From contig NZ_BMSF01000014.1 of assembly GCF_014649015.1 (NCBI RefSeq), forward strand, positions 62,001 to 126,000: a stretch of DNA of 64,000 nucleotides, written 5' to 3'. Below the pieces are notes generated by a model. It did not search any database. It had not been told where the DNA came from and saw nothing but the letters and a program-made list of their open reading frames with translations. The position numbers and the translations under genes were made by a program. Positions 48,655 through 56,876 of the stretch are shown here, one piece after another (the stretch's first letter is position 1; every line of letters starts with the position of its first letter). Origin of the DNA: Streptomyces narbonensis (lineage in GTDB: Bacteria; Actinomycetota; Actinomycetes; Streptomycetales; Streptomycetaceae).

Positions 48655-49812
48655 ATGGAAGGATCCCTGAGCGCGCCGGGCGGCGTCAGCGGGCCGGGGC
48701 GGCTCGCGGACCCCGAGGAGGGCATCTCCGTCCAGGAGCTCGCCCTCGCCGCCCGCAACCACGGGCTGCCGCTGGAGGCGCTGCGGTACGACGTGACCCC
48801 GCCCGGCCTCCACTACGTCCTCGTGCACTACGACATCCCCGCCACGGACCCCGACGGCTGGCGGCTCACCGTCGGCGGCCGGGTCCGGCGACCGCTCTCC
48901 CTCGACCTGGACGCGCTGCGCGCCCGCCCCTCCGTCACCCGCCGAGTGACCCTGGAGTGCGCCGGCAACGGCCGCGCCCGCCTCACGCCCCGGCCCGTCA
49001 GCCAGCCCTGGCTCGTCGAGGCCGTCGGCACGGCCGACTGGACGGGCGTCCCGCTCGCGGAGCTCCTCGCGGAGGCCGGGACCGCCGAGGGCGCCGTCGA
49101 GGCGGTGTTCACCGGAGCCGACCACGGCGTGGAGCGGGGCGTCGAGCAGGACTACCGGCGCAGCCTGCCCCTGCGGGTCGCCGCGGAGCCGGCGCGGGAC
49201 GTCCTCGTCGCGTACGCCATGAACGGCGCGCCCCTGCCACCGCAGCACGGCAGCCCGCTCCGGCTCGTCGTCCCCGGCTGGTACGGCATGGCCCACGTGA
49301 AGTGGCTCCACGACATCACGGTCACCGACACCCCGTACACCGGCTTCCAGCAGAGCGTGGCCTACCGCATCCGGACGACAGCGGAGGGGGACGACCCCGG
49401 GACGCCCGTCACCCTCATCGCGCCGCGCGCCCTGATGATCCCGCCCGGCTTCCCGGACTTCATGTCCCGCGCCCGGGTCGTCCGCCCCGGGCCCGTCCCG
49501 CTCGCCGGGCGCGCCTGGTCAGGCCATGGAGGGGTCACGCGGGTCGAGATCGGCGAGTTCGGGGAGGGGGTCGGCGAGGACGGCGACGCGGTCTGGACCG
49601 ACGCCGTGCTCGAACGCGACCCCGCGCACCCCTGGGCCTGGCAGTCCTGGCGTACGACCTGGACCGCGACACCGGGGCACCACCACCTCGCGGTACGGGC
49701 TACCGACGCCGAGGGGCACGTCCAGCCGCTCGCCGCGCCGTGGAACCGCGGCGGCTTCGCCAACAACCTCGTCCAGCGCGTAGAGGTGTTCTGCACCCCC
49801 GAAGCCACCTGA
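48655..49812 (+). CDS. Cytoplasmic molybdopterin oxidoreductase (sulfite-oxidase family)
   Basis: A 385-aa enzyme with the Moco domain and Mo-co dimerisation domain but no signal peptide or membrane segment. The Mo-ligand is C102 in VTLECAGNGR; other landmarks are GADHGVERGVEQDYRRSLP, here shortened as GADHGVE, and HGSPLRLVVPGWYGMAHVKW (shortened HGSPLRLVVPGWYG). It is likely to oxidise sulfite or a related S/N-oxide in the cytoplasm. The start is ATG 48655, with GAGGG one base away, so the ribosome-binding site is unusually close. It is the second member of this family within 4 kb. Confidence 0.88.
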   Translation: MEGSLSAPGGVSGPGRLADPEEGISVQELALAARNHGLPLEALRYDVTPPGLHYVLVHYDIPATDPDGWRLTVGGRVRRPLSLDLDALRARPSVTRRVTLECAGNGRARLTPRPVSQPWLVEAVGTADWTGVPLAELLAEAGTAEGAVEAVFTGADHGVERGVEQDYRRSLPLRVAAEPARDVLVAYAMNGAPLPPQHGSPLRLVVPGWYGMAHVKWLHDITVTDTPYTGFQQSVAYRIRTTAEGDDPGTPVTLIAPRALMIPPGFPDFMSRARVVRPGPVPLAGRAWSGHGGVTRVEIGEFGEGVGEDGDAVWTDAVLERDPAHPWAWQSWRTTWTATPGHHHLAVRATDAEGHVQPLAAPWNRGGFANNLVQRVEVFCTPEAT

Positions 49813-50060
49813 GCCGCCCGGGGCCGCGAAGCAGCCCAAGCGGTCAGCGCCCCTGAAGCCGGCGTGGCCGCGACGCCGCCCAAGCCGCCGTCGCCCCTGA
49901 AGCCGTCGGGGCCGCGACGCCGCCCAAGCCGCCAGCCCCCCGGAGCCACGCGAGCCCCCGACGCCGCCGAAGCCCCCCCGTAGGCGCCCGAGGCGCCCGC
50001 CACCCCCGAAGCGCCCGCCACCCCCGAGGCCGCCCGGGCCGGGGAGCGGCCGGGGCCGGG
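49813..50060. repeat. GC-rich imperfect repeats in a 325-bp gap
   Basis: The gap 49813-50137 contains about three imperfect ~43-bp units (each with GCCGCGACGCCGCCCAAGC or close) and two 18-bp units (GGCGCCCGCCACCCCCGA-like). The minus strand shows a Gly/Ala/Ser-rich open frame, but its composition is that of the repeats and I do not call a gene. Just before 50138 is the GAGGAG of nadE. Confidence 0.65.
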
Positions 50061-50137
50061 GCCGGGCGACACCCCCAGGCCCCGGTGCGTAGAGTCGACC
50101 TCGGCAGTCCGCAGCCCGCCCCGACGAGGAGAACCCC

Positions 50138-50968
50138 GTGACCGACCCGGCGTCCACCGCCCTCCAGCAGCAGATCGCCCGGGACCTCGAGGTGTCCGAC
50201 ACCTTCGACCCGGCCGTGGAGATCGAGCGCCGAGTGGCCTTCCTCGCCGAGCGCCTCACCTCCACCGGGCTGCGCTCCCTCGTCCTCGGCATCAGCGGTG
50301 GCGTCGACTCGACCACAGCAGGCCGGCTCTGCCAGCTCGCCGTCGAGCGGGTCCGGGCCGCCGGCCACGACGCGACCTTCTACGCCATGCGCCTGCCGTA
50401 CGGCGTCCAGGCCGACGAGAGCGACGCCCAGACCGCCCTCGGCTTCATCCGCGCCGACCAGGTCCTCACGGTGGACGTGAAGGCCGCCAGCGACGCGGCC
50501 CTGGCGGCCGCCCTCGCGGGCGGGGTCGTCTTCCGCGACGCCCACCACGAGGACTTCGTGCAGGGCAACATCAAGGCCCGCCAGCGGATGATCGCCCAGT
50601 ACGCGGTCGCCGGCGCCCACGCCGGTCTCGTCGTCGGCACCGACCACGCCGCCGAGGCCGTCTCGGGCTTCTTCACCAAGTTCGGCGACGGCGCCGCCGA
50701 CGTCGTCCCGCTCACCGGTCTCACCAAGCGGCGCGTCCGCGCGGTCGCCGCCGAGCTCGGCGCCCCCGGCGAACTGGTGTGGAAGGTCCCGACGGCCGAC
50801 CTGGAGACCCTGGACCCGGGCAAGCCCGACGAGGACGCGCTCGGCGTCACGTACGACGACATCGACGACTTCCTGGAGGGCAAGCCGGTCGCGGAGGCCG
50901 CCTTCGCCTCGATCGTCCGCCGCTACGAGCTCACCGAGCACAAGCGACAGCTGCCGATCGCGCCCTGA
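50138..50968 (+). CDS. nadE: NAD synthetase, ammonia-dependent
   Basis: A 276-aa NadE of the short, glutaminase-free type. The N-type ATP-pyrophosphatase motif SGGVDS is at 53-58; other signatures are VQGNIKARQRMIAQY, VGTDHAAEAVSGFFTKFGDG and GLTKRRVRAV. It converts deamido-NAD, ATP and ammonia to NAD in the last step of NAD synthesis. Begins with GTG after GAGGAG. Many Streptomyces also have a glutamine-dependent NadE; this could be a secondary copy. Confidence 0.95.
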   Translation: MTDPASTALQQQIARDLEVSDTFDPAVEIERRVAFLAERLTSTGLRSLVLGISGGVDSTTAGRLCQLAVERVRAAGHDATFYAMRLPYGVQADESDAQTALGFIRADQVLTVDVKAASDAALAAALAGGVVFRDAHHEDFVQGNIKARQRMIAQYAVAGAHAGLVVGTDHAAEAVSGFFTKFGDGAADVVPLTGLTKRRVRAVAAELGAPGELVWKVPTADLETLDPGKPDEDALGVTYDDIDDFLEGKPVAEAAFASIVRRYELTEHKRQLPIAP

Positions 50969-50981
50969 CCGGTCCTTTCGG

Positions 50982-50995
50982 GCGCTCCTGAGCGC
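50982..50995 (+). terminator. Short hairpin after nadE
   Basis: GCGCTC-CT-GAGCGC, a small perfect stem 14 bp after the nadE stop. Weak as a terminator (6-bp stem, minimal loop). Confidence 0.35.
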
Positions 50996-51059
50996 TTCGC
51001 GGCCCGTCGGCGGATCCTGGAAGGGGACCTCGGACGAGTTCCCCGGAAGGGAGCACGAC

Positions 51060-51449
51060 ATGTTCGGCGAGACCTCGGCATTCAGCGGCTTCTCGGTCGA
51101 CGACATCGACGCCGCCCGGCGCTTCTACGGCGAGACCCTCGGACTGAAGGTGGAAGAGCAGGGCGTGGGCGACATGCGCATGCTCCTCCTCACCCTGGCC
51201 GGCGGGGCCCGGATCTTCGTCTACCCGAAGGAGAACCACACCCCCGCCTCGTTCACGATCCTCAACTTCGAGGTCGACGACGTCGACCGGGCCGTCGACG
51301 ACCTGACGGCGCGCGGGGTGACCATGGAGCGCTACCCCGAGTTCGACGCGGACGAGAAGGGCATCATGCGGGGCGGGGAGGGCCAACCGACGATCGCCTG
51401 GTTCACGGACCCCGCGGGAAACGTCCTGTCGGTCCTCAAGGAGGCCTGA
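51060..51449 (+). CDS. VOC (glyoxalase-fold) family protein
   Basis: A 129-aa single VOC domain: FSVDDIDAARRFYGETLGL at the start, FTILNFEVDDVDRAVDDLTARGV in the second half, and a WFTDPAGNVLSVLKE C-terminus, a standard betaalphabetabetabeta pattern. Candidate metal ligands include E in FEVDD and the C-terminal Glu. Substrate unknown; such proteins include dioxygenases, antibiotic-binding proteins and isomerases. A clear GGAAGGGAG precedes the ATG. Confidence 0.85.
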   Translation: MFGETSAFSGFSVDDIDAARRFYGETLGLKVEEQGVGDMRMLLLTLAGGARIFVYPKENHTPASFTILNFEVDDVDRAVDDLTARGVTMERYPEFDADEKGIMRGGEGQPTIAWFTDPAGNVLSVLKEA

Positions 51450-51452
51450 TCA

Positions 51453-51690
51453 CCGGCCGGCCCGGTCGCGCCTCCTGATCACCGGACGGTGCCTGATCCC
51501 CGGCCGACCCGGTGCGCGTACCTGAGCACCGGACGGTGCCTGACCCCCCGGCCGGCCCGGTCGCGCCTCCTGATCACCGGACGGTGCCTGATCCCCGGCC
51601 GACCCGGTGCGCGTACCCGAGTACCGGACGGTGCCTGCACACCGGTCGGCCCCGCCCGCGTACCTGATCACCGGCCGGTCCGGCCGACGT
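51453..51690. repeat. 47-bp tandem repeat array
   Basis: About five copies of a 47-48-bp unit begin at 51453, 51500, 51548, 51595 and 51642; each contains ACCGGACGGTGCCTGA or close, and every second copy is more alike (95-bp higher order). Copies touch without spacers, so this is a minisatellite and not CRISPR. It fills most of the 305-bp gap 51450-51754. I see no promoter that I can support for the transporter genes downstream. Confidence 0.85.
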
Positions 51691-51754
51691 CCCCGAGCAC
51701 CCGAACGGCCCGGCCGGCGTGCGGGAGGCCCCCGGCACCGCCTGCAATGGACAG

Positions 51755-52435
51755 GTGACCGCGCCGCCCGACGACTGCCTCGCCCGCAACGACTGGATCT
51801 GTGGCGCGTACGTGTCCACACGCGACGAGATCCTGACGGACGCCGTCGTCCAGCACCTCCAGCTGACGGGCGTCTCGGTCGCCCTCGCCCTGCTGCTCGC
51901 GCTGCCCCTCGCGGTCCTCGCGCGCCGCTGGCGCTGGGCGGCCGGGCCCGTCCTCGGGATCACCACGGTCCTGTACACGATCCCGGCCCTCGCGATGTTC
52001 TCGCTGCTCCTGCCCGTGTACGGCCTCTCCGCCTCCCTGGTCGTGGCCGGGCTCGTCCTGTACTCGCTCACCCTCCTCGTACGGAACGTCCTCGCAGGCC
52101 TCCGTGCCGTCCCCGAGGAGACGCGGCAGGCCGCGCGCGGCCTCGGCTACGGGCCGGTCCGCCTCCTCCTCGCCGTCGAACTGCCCCTCGCGCTGCCCGC
52201 GGTCATGGCCGGGCTGCGCATCGCCACCGTCTCCGCCGTCTCCCTCGTCACCATCGGCGCGATCGTCGGCCACGGCGGCCTCGGCAACCTCATCTACGCC
52301 GGGATGAACACCTACTTCAAGGCCCAGGTCCTCACCGCCTCCGCCCTCTGCGTGATCATCGCCGTCGTCGCCGACCTGCTCCTCCTCGGCGTGCAGCGGC
52401 TCCTCACCCCGTGGACACGGGGGCAGGCCGCGTGA
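51755..52435 (+). CDS. Osmoprotectant ABC permease (OpuCB-like)
   Basis: A 226-aa permease of the glycine betaine/choline/proline OpuB/OpuC group. About five helices from residue ~37 onward; the EAA loop is RQAARGLGYGPVRLLLAVELP (shortened as RQAARGLGYG), and VTIGAIVGHGGLGNLIYAG is a diagnostic segment. GTG start at 51755 is assumed; sequence upstream is repeat-derived. It overlaps the second permease gene by GTGA. Confidence 0.85.
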   Translation: MTAPPDDCLARNDWICGAYVSTRDEILTDAVVQHLQLTGVSVALALLLALPLAVLARRWRWAAGPVLGITTVLYTIPALAMFSLLLPVYGLSASLVVAGLVLYSLTLLVRNVLAGLRAVPEETRQAARGLGYGPVRLLLAVELPLALPAVMAGLRIATVSAVSLVTIGAIVGHGGLGNLIYAGMNTYFKAQVLTASALCVIIAVVADLLLLGVQRLLTPWTRGQAA

Positions 52436-53106
52436 CCACGCTGACCGACGCCTGGTCCTGGCTCACCACCGCCGCGCACTGGTCCGGCGAGAACGGGGTC
52501 TGGCACCGCCTCTTCGAGCACCTCCTCCTCACCGTCGTCTGCCTCGCGCTCAGCTGCCTCGTCGCCCTGCCCGTGGCCCTCGTCCTCGGTCACCTCGGCA
52601 AGGGTGGCGCGCTCGCCGTGAATCTCGCCAACGCGGGCCGCGCCGTGCCGACCTTCGCCGTCCTCGTCCTCCTGCTCCTCAGCCCGCTCGGCCCGTACGG
52701 CGAGTGGCCGACGATCATCGCGCTCGTCCTCTTCGCCGTGCCCCCACTGCTCACCAACGCGTACGTCGGGATGCGCGGCGTCGACGCCGACGTCGTACGG
52801 GCCGCTCGCGGCATGGGCATGACGGGCGCTCAGACCCTCGCCCGGGTCGAACTGCCGCTCGCGCTGCCGATGGTCCTCACCGGCGTCCGGATCGCCGCCG
52901 TCCAGCTCGTCGCCACCGCCACCGTGGCCGCGCTCGCCGGGGGCGGCGGCCTCGGCCGGATCATCACGGCGGGGTTCAACCTCGCCTCCACCCCGCAGGT
53001 CGTCGCCGGCGCCCTCCTCGTCGCCGCCCTCGCGCTCCTGGTGGAGGGCGTCTTCGAGGGGGTCCAGCGCCTCGCACCCGCCGGGGCACGGGGGAGCGGC
53101 GCGTGA
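52432..53106 (+). CDS. Osmoprotectant ABC permease (OpuCD-like)
   Basis: A 224-aa permease, five to six helices, with the EAA loop VRAARGMGMTGAQTLARVELP (shortened as VRAARGMGMTGAQ) and TVAALAGGGGLGRIITAGF. Translationally coupled on both sides (GTGA overlaps at 52432 and 53103). It should form the heterodimeric channel with the preceding gene product. Confidence 0.87.
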   Translation: MTTLTDAWSWLTTAAHWSGENGVWHRLFEHLLLTVVCLALSCLVALPVALVLGHLGKGGALAVNLANAGRAVPTFAVLVLLLLSPLGPYGEWPTIIALVLFAVPPLLTNAYVGMRGVDADVVRAARGMGMTGAQTLARVELPLALPMVLTGVRIAAVQLVATATVAALAGGGGLGRIITAGFNLASTPQVVAGALLVAALALLVEGVFEGVQRLAPAGARGSGA

Positions 53107-54062
53107 GGAGGGCCCGTGGGCGCCTGCTGCTCGCCGTCGCGGTTTCGCTCGCGCTGTCGCTCTCCGGCTGCGCCGAGGGCCCGAGCCTGGAGGAGCAGGG
53201 CGAGGTCACGGGGCCGCCCGGCGACAGCCGCCGCCTGGTCGTCGGCTCGGCCGGGTTCACCGAGAGCGACCTGCTCGCCCAGATGTACGCCCTGCTCCTG
53301 GAACAGGTCGGCTACCGCACGAAGATCCTCTCGGTCACCAACCGCGAGCTGTACGGACCCGCGCTGGAGAACGGTCAGATCGATGTCGTGCCGGAGTACG
53401 CGGCGACCTTCGCCGACTGGCTGAACGCCAAGGTCAACGGCGCGGAGGCGCCGACCGTCGGCTCGCCCGACCTGGCCGCGACCATGACCGCGCTCCGCTC
53501 GCTCGCGGGACCGCGCGGGCTCACCGTCCTCGACCCCGGCCGCGCCGTCGACCAGAACGCCTTCGCCGTCACGGCCGCCTTCGCCGCCGAGCACCGGCTG
53601 AAGACCCTGAGCGACCTCGGCGCCACCCGACTGCCCGTCCGCCTCGCAGCCGGGGACGAGTGCGTCCAGCGGCCGTACTGCGCGCCCGGCCTGACGAAGG
53701 TGTACGGGATCGAGGTGACCGCCGTCGACCCCAAGGGGGTCGGGACGACCCAGGCGAAGCAGGCGGTCCAGAGCGGTGAGGACCAGCTGGTCCTCACGAC
53801 GACCACCGACGCCACGCTCGACGAGTTCGGGCTCGTCCTGCTCGCCGACGACAAGAACCTCCAGAACGCCGACCACATCGTGCCCGTCGTCAATCGCGCC
53901 CGCGCCGGGGGAGAGGACGTCACGGGCGCCCTGGACCGCCTCAACACCGTCCTGACCACGGCCGATCTGGCGGCGCTCAACGAACGGGTGGACAGCTGGC
54001 GCCGGCTCCCCGAGGACGTGGCACGCGACTATCTCGCCGGCAAGGGCCTGATCCCGCACTGA
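53103..54062 (+). CDS. Osmoprotectant-binding lipoprotein (OpuCC-like)
   Basis: A 319-aa lipoprotein: signal with lipobox LSLSGC, then the OpuAC-type fold with LVVGSAGFTESDLLAQMYALLLEQ, GQIDVVPEYAATFADWLN, and LADDKNLQNADHIVPVVN at the end. It binds a quaternary amine or related osmolyte at the membrane surface. It is the last gene of a three-gene operon that has no ATPase gene on either side. Confidence 0.88.
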   Translation: MRRARGRLLLAVAVSLALSLSGCAEGPSLEEQGEVTGPPGDSRRLVVGSAGFTESDLLAQMYALLLEQVGYRTKILSVTNRELYGPALENGQIDVVPEYAATFADWLNAKVNGAEAPTVGSPDLAATMTALRSLAGPRGLTVLDPGRAVDQNAFAVTAAFAAEHRLKTLSDLGATRLPVRLAAGDECVQRPYCAPGLTKVYGIEVTAVDPKGVGTTQAKQAVQSGEDQLVLTTTTDATLDEFGLVLLADDKNLQNADHIVPVVNRARAGGEDVTGALDRLNTVLTTADLAALNERVDSWRRLPEDVARDYLAGKGLIPH

Positions 54063-54152
54063 GAGGGCCGGAGCAGGGAAGTCAGCCTGCTGAACAGCGT
54101 CTCTTGTCATGACCCTTGCGAGGTGCTCCGGAGCCCTGCTATTCATTCGTTA

Positions 54153-54167
54153 GGAAGGTTTCCTTCC
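54153..54167. promoter_or_regulatory. Inverted repeat upstream of the cellulase gene
   Basis: GGAAGG-TTT-CCTTCC, within CGTTAGGAAGGTTTCCTT, 45 bp before the GH5 ATG. Inverted repeats of the form TTAGGAAR-TTTCCT occur before many Streptomyces secreted hydrolase genes; the regulator for this one is unknown to me. Confidence 0.6.
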
Positions 54168-54211
54168 AGTCTGACATCCCTCTTCCTCGTTCATCGTTCC
54201 GGGAGACCCCC

Positions 54212-55309
54212 ATGACTTCGGCACGATCCGTACGACCCCGCCCCCGTCCCCGCCCTCGCGCCGGGCTCCGGCGCCTCGGCGTCGCCGCCACCGCCCTCGG
54301 TACCCTGCTCGTCGGCCTCGCCGCCGCACCGGCCACCGTGAGCGCGGCGCCAGCCCGCGCCGCCGCCTCCACCCCCGCCGAGATCAACGGACAGCTCAAG
54401 GTCTGCGGCACCAAGCTCTGCAACAAGTACGGCAACCCGATCCAGTTGCGCGGCATGTCCAGCCACGGCACCCAGTGGTACTCCCAGTGCCTGACGGGCG
54501 GTTCCCTCGACGCCCTCGCCAGGGACTGGAAGGCCGACGTCCTGCGCGTCTCCACGTACGTCCAGGAGGACGGCTACGAGACCGACCCCCGCAAGTACAC
54601 CGACCTGGCCCACTCGCTCATCGAGCAGGCGACCGCGCGGGGCATGTACGTGATCGTCGACTGGCACATGCTCGACCCGGGCGACCCCCACCACAACCTC
54701 GCCCGCGCCAAGACCTTCTTCACCGAGATCGCCAAGCGGCACGGCTCCAAGACCAACCTGCTCTACGAGATCGCCAACGAACCCAGCGGCGTCTCCTGGT
54801 CCCGGATCAAGAGCTACGCCGAGCAGCTCATCCCCGTCATCCGCGCCAAGGACGCCGAGACCCCGGTCCTCGTCGGCACACGCGCCTGGTCCTCGCTCGG
54901 AGTCTCGGAAGGGGCGAACGAGTCCGAGGTCGTGTCCAACCCGGTGAACGCGGCCAACATCATGTACACCTTCCACTTCTACGCGGCCTCCCACCGCGAG
55001 GAGTACCTGAACACCCTCTCCCGCGCCGCCGGCAAACTGCCCGTCTTTGTCACCGAGTTCGGCACGCAGAACTACGCGGGCGAGGGCGCGAACGACTTCA
55101 CCATGACGAAGAAGTACCTCGACCTGATGGCCGCGAAGAAGATCAGCTGGGTCAACTGGAACTTCTCCGACGACGAGCGCAGCGGCGCCGTCTTCAAGCC
55201 CGGCACCTGCGCCTCCGGCGGAAGCTGGACCGGCACCGGCTCCCTCAAGCCCGCCGGCGTCTGGATCCGCGACCGCATCAGGACGGCGGACTCCTTCCCC
55301 ACCTCCTGA
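54212..55309 (+). CDS. Secreted endo-beta-1,4-glucanase, GH5
   Basis: A 365-aa exported cellulase. A long Arg-rich n-region and hydrophobic core (RLGVAATALGTLLVGLAA) form the signal, cleaved near AAP-ARA (~46-50). The GH5 catalytic domain follows: VLRVSTYV, VIVDWHML, acid/base E190 in YEIANEPSG, MYTFHFYA and nucleophile E282 in FVTEFGT, then WVNWNFSD. It hydrolyses cellulose or mixed glucans outside the cell. No carbohydrate-binding module. The operator-like repeat upstream suggests carbon-source control. Confidence 0.93.
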   Translation: MTSARSVRPRPRPRPRAGLRRLGVAATALGTLLVGLAAAPATVSAAPARAAASTPAEINGQLKVCGTKLCNKYGNPIQLRGMSSHGTQWYSQCLTGGSLDALARDWKADVLRVSTYVQEDGYETDPRKYTDLAHSLIEQATARGMYVIVDWHMLDPGDPHHNLARAKTFFTEIAKRHGSKTNLLYEIANEPSGVSWSRIKSYAEQLIPVIRAKDAETPVLVGTRAWSSLGVSEGANESEVVSNPVNAANIMYTFHFYAASHREEYLNTLSRAAGKLPVFVTEFGTQNYAGEGANDFTMTKKYLDLMAAKKISWVNWNFSDDERSGAVFKPGTCASGGSWTGTGSLKPAGVWIRDRIRTADSFPTS

Positions 55310-55388
55310 CCGCGCCCGGCCCCGGTACGCCCCCGCCATGTGATCCACTGTCCTGGCGGGGGCGTACCGATCAGGAGCAGGAGCAGCG

Positions 55389-56696
55389 TTGACCACCTAC
55401 CGCCAGCCGGGACTCGTCCTCACCGACCACCGCTTCCCCGTCCCCCTCGACCACACCCGCCCCGACGGCGAGCGGATCGAGATCTACGGCCGCGAGCTCG
55501 TCGCGAGCGGGTCGGCCGGCAAGGACCGGGAGCGACTCCCCTGGCTGGTGTACCTGGAGGGCGGCCCCGGCTTCGGCGCCCGCCGCTTCGTCGGGCCGCA
55601 GGCCTGGCTCGGCCGGGCCGTACGCGAATACCGCGTCCTCCTCCTCGACCAGCGCGGCACCGGCCGCTCCACCCCCGCCAACCGCCAGACCCTGCCCCTG
55701 CGCGGCACCCCGGCCGAGCAGGCCGGCTACCTCGCCCACTTCCGCGCCGACTCCATCGTCAGGGACTGCGAACTGATCCGGCGGCGCCTCACGGGCGGCG
55801 CCCCCTGGACCGTCCTCGGCCAGAGCTTCGGCGGTTTCTGCGCGACCCACTACCTCTCCACCGCCCCCGAAGGCCTGGACACGGTCCTCGTGACCGGGGG
55901 CCTGCCCTCCCTGTACGCCACGGCCGACGAGGTCTACCGCGCCGCCTACCCCCGCGTCCGGCGCAAGAACGAGGCCCACTTCGCCCGCTACCCGCAGGAC
56001 GCCGAACGCGCCAGGGCGATCGCCGCCCACCTCCTCGACCACGAGGTCACCCTCCCCGGCGGCGGGCTCCTGACCGTCGAGGCCTTCCAGTCGCTCGGCA
56101 TCCTCCTCGGCTCCGGAGACGGCACCCACCAGCTCCATCTGCTCCTGGAACACGCCTTCGTGCCGGCCCCGGGCGGACCCGAGCCGGCCGACGCCTTCCT
56201 CGAACAGGTCCAGGCCCACCTGTCGTATGCGGGACACCCGCTCTACGCCGTCCTCCACGAGGCCATCTACGCCCAGGGAGAAGGCCCCACCGACTGGGCC
56301 GCGGAGCGGGTCCGGGGCGAGTTCCCCGAGTTCGACGCCGCCGCGGCCCTCTCCTCGGGCGCGCCGTTCCTCTTCACCGGTGAGACCGTCCACCCCTGGC
56401 TCTTCCACACGGACCCCGCCCTGCGCCCGCTCCGCGAGACCGCCGAACTGCTCGCCGCCCGCGCCGACTGGGACCCGCTCTACGACCCCGAGCGCCTCGC
56501 CGCCAACGAGGTCCCGGTGGCCGCCGCCGTCTACCACGACGACATGTACGTGGACACCGCCCACTCCCTCGAAACAGCGAACGCCGTACGCGGCCTGCGG
56601 ACCTGGGTGACCGACGAGTTCGAACACGACGGCGTACGGGCCGGCGGCCCCCGAGTCCTCGACCGCCTGCTCTCCCTCGCCCGCGGGGAGAAGTGA
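55389..56696 (+). CDS. Proline iminopeptidase-like alpha/beta hydrolase
   Basis: A 435-aa S33-family peptidase. Signatures are VYLEGGPGFGAR (the HGGPG oxyanion motif with Glu in place of His), LLLDQRGTGRS, nucleophile GQSFGGFCA, and late acidic/His segments AAAVYHDDMYVD and DEFEHDG. It would remove N-terminal proline or a similar residue from peptides. It begins with TTG 55389 after two GGAG sequences. The gene is monocistronic and cytoplasmic, with no signal peptide. Confidence 0.88.
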   Translation: MTTYRQPGLVLTDHRFPVPLDHTRPDGERIEIYGRELVASGSAGKDRERLPWLVYLEGGPGFGARRFVGPQAWLGRAVREYRVLLLDQRGTGRSTPANRQTLPLRGTPAEQAGYLAHFRADSIVRDCELIRRRLTGGAPWTVLGQSFGGFCATHYLSTAPEGLDTVLVTGGLPSLYATADEVYRAAYPRVRRKNEAHFARYPQDAERARAIAAHLLDHEVTLPGGGLLTVEAFQSLGILLGSGDGTHQLHLLLEHAFVPAPGGPEPADAFLEQVQAHLSYAGHPLYAVLHEAIYAQGEGPTDWAAERVRGEFPEFDAAAALSSGAPFLFTGETVHPWLFHTDPALRPLRETAELLAARADWDPLYDPERLAANEVPVAAAVYHDDMYVDTAHSLETANAVRGLRTWVTDEFEHDGVRAGGPRVLDRLLSLARGEK

Positions 56697-56876
56697 CAGG
56701 GGGGCGATAGTGGCGATCTGCCCGTACGGGTCGGTCGCGTCACCGCGCGGGGCGGGCCGTTCGTCCTCGCGAGGGTGGAGGCCCGGGCCGGATCCGGCCG
56801 GTCGGGCATAGGATTCGGCGCGCAATCGATCAGTACTGGAGCCGGGCGCGTGGCCGGCCCGCGTGAGGGGGTCCGG

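Noticed and set aside
49844..50316. Gly/Ala/Arg-rich minus-strand frame across 49.8-50.3 kb
   Set aside because: Its sequence is produced by the GC-rich intergenic repeats and it extends antisense into nadE; no ribosome-binding site.
51453..51690. Repeat array considered as CRISPR
   Set aside because: Units abut with no unique spacers, and there is no cas gene nearby.
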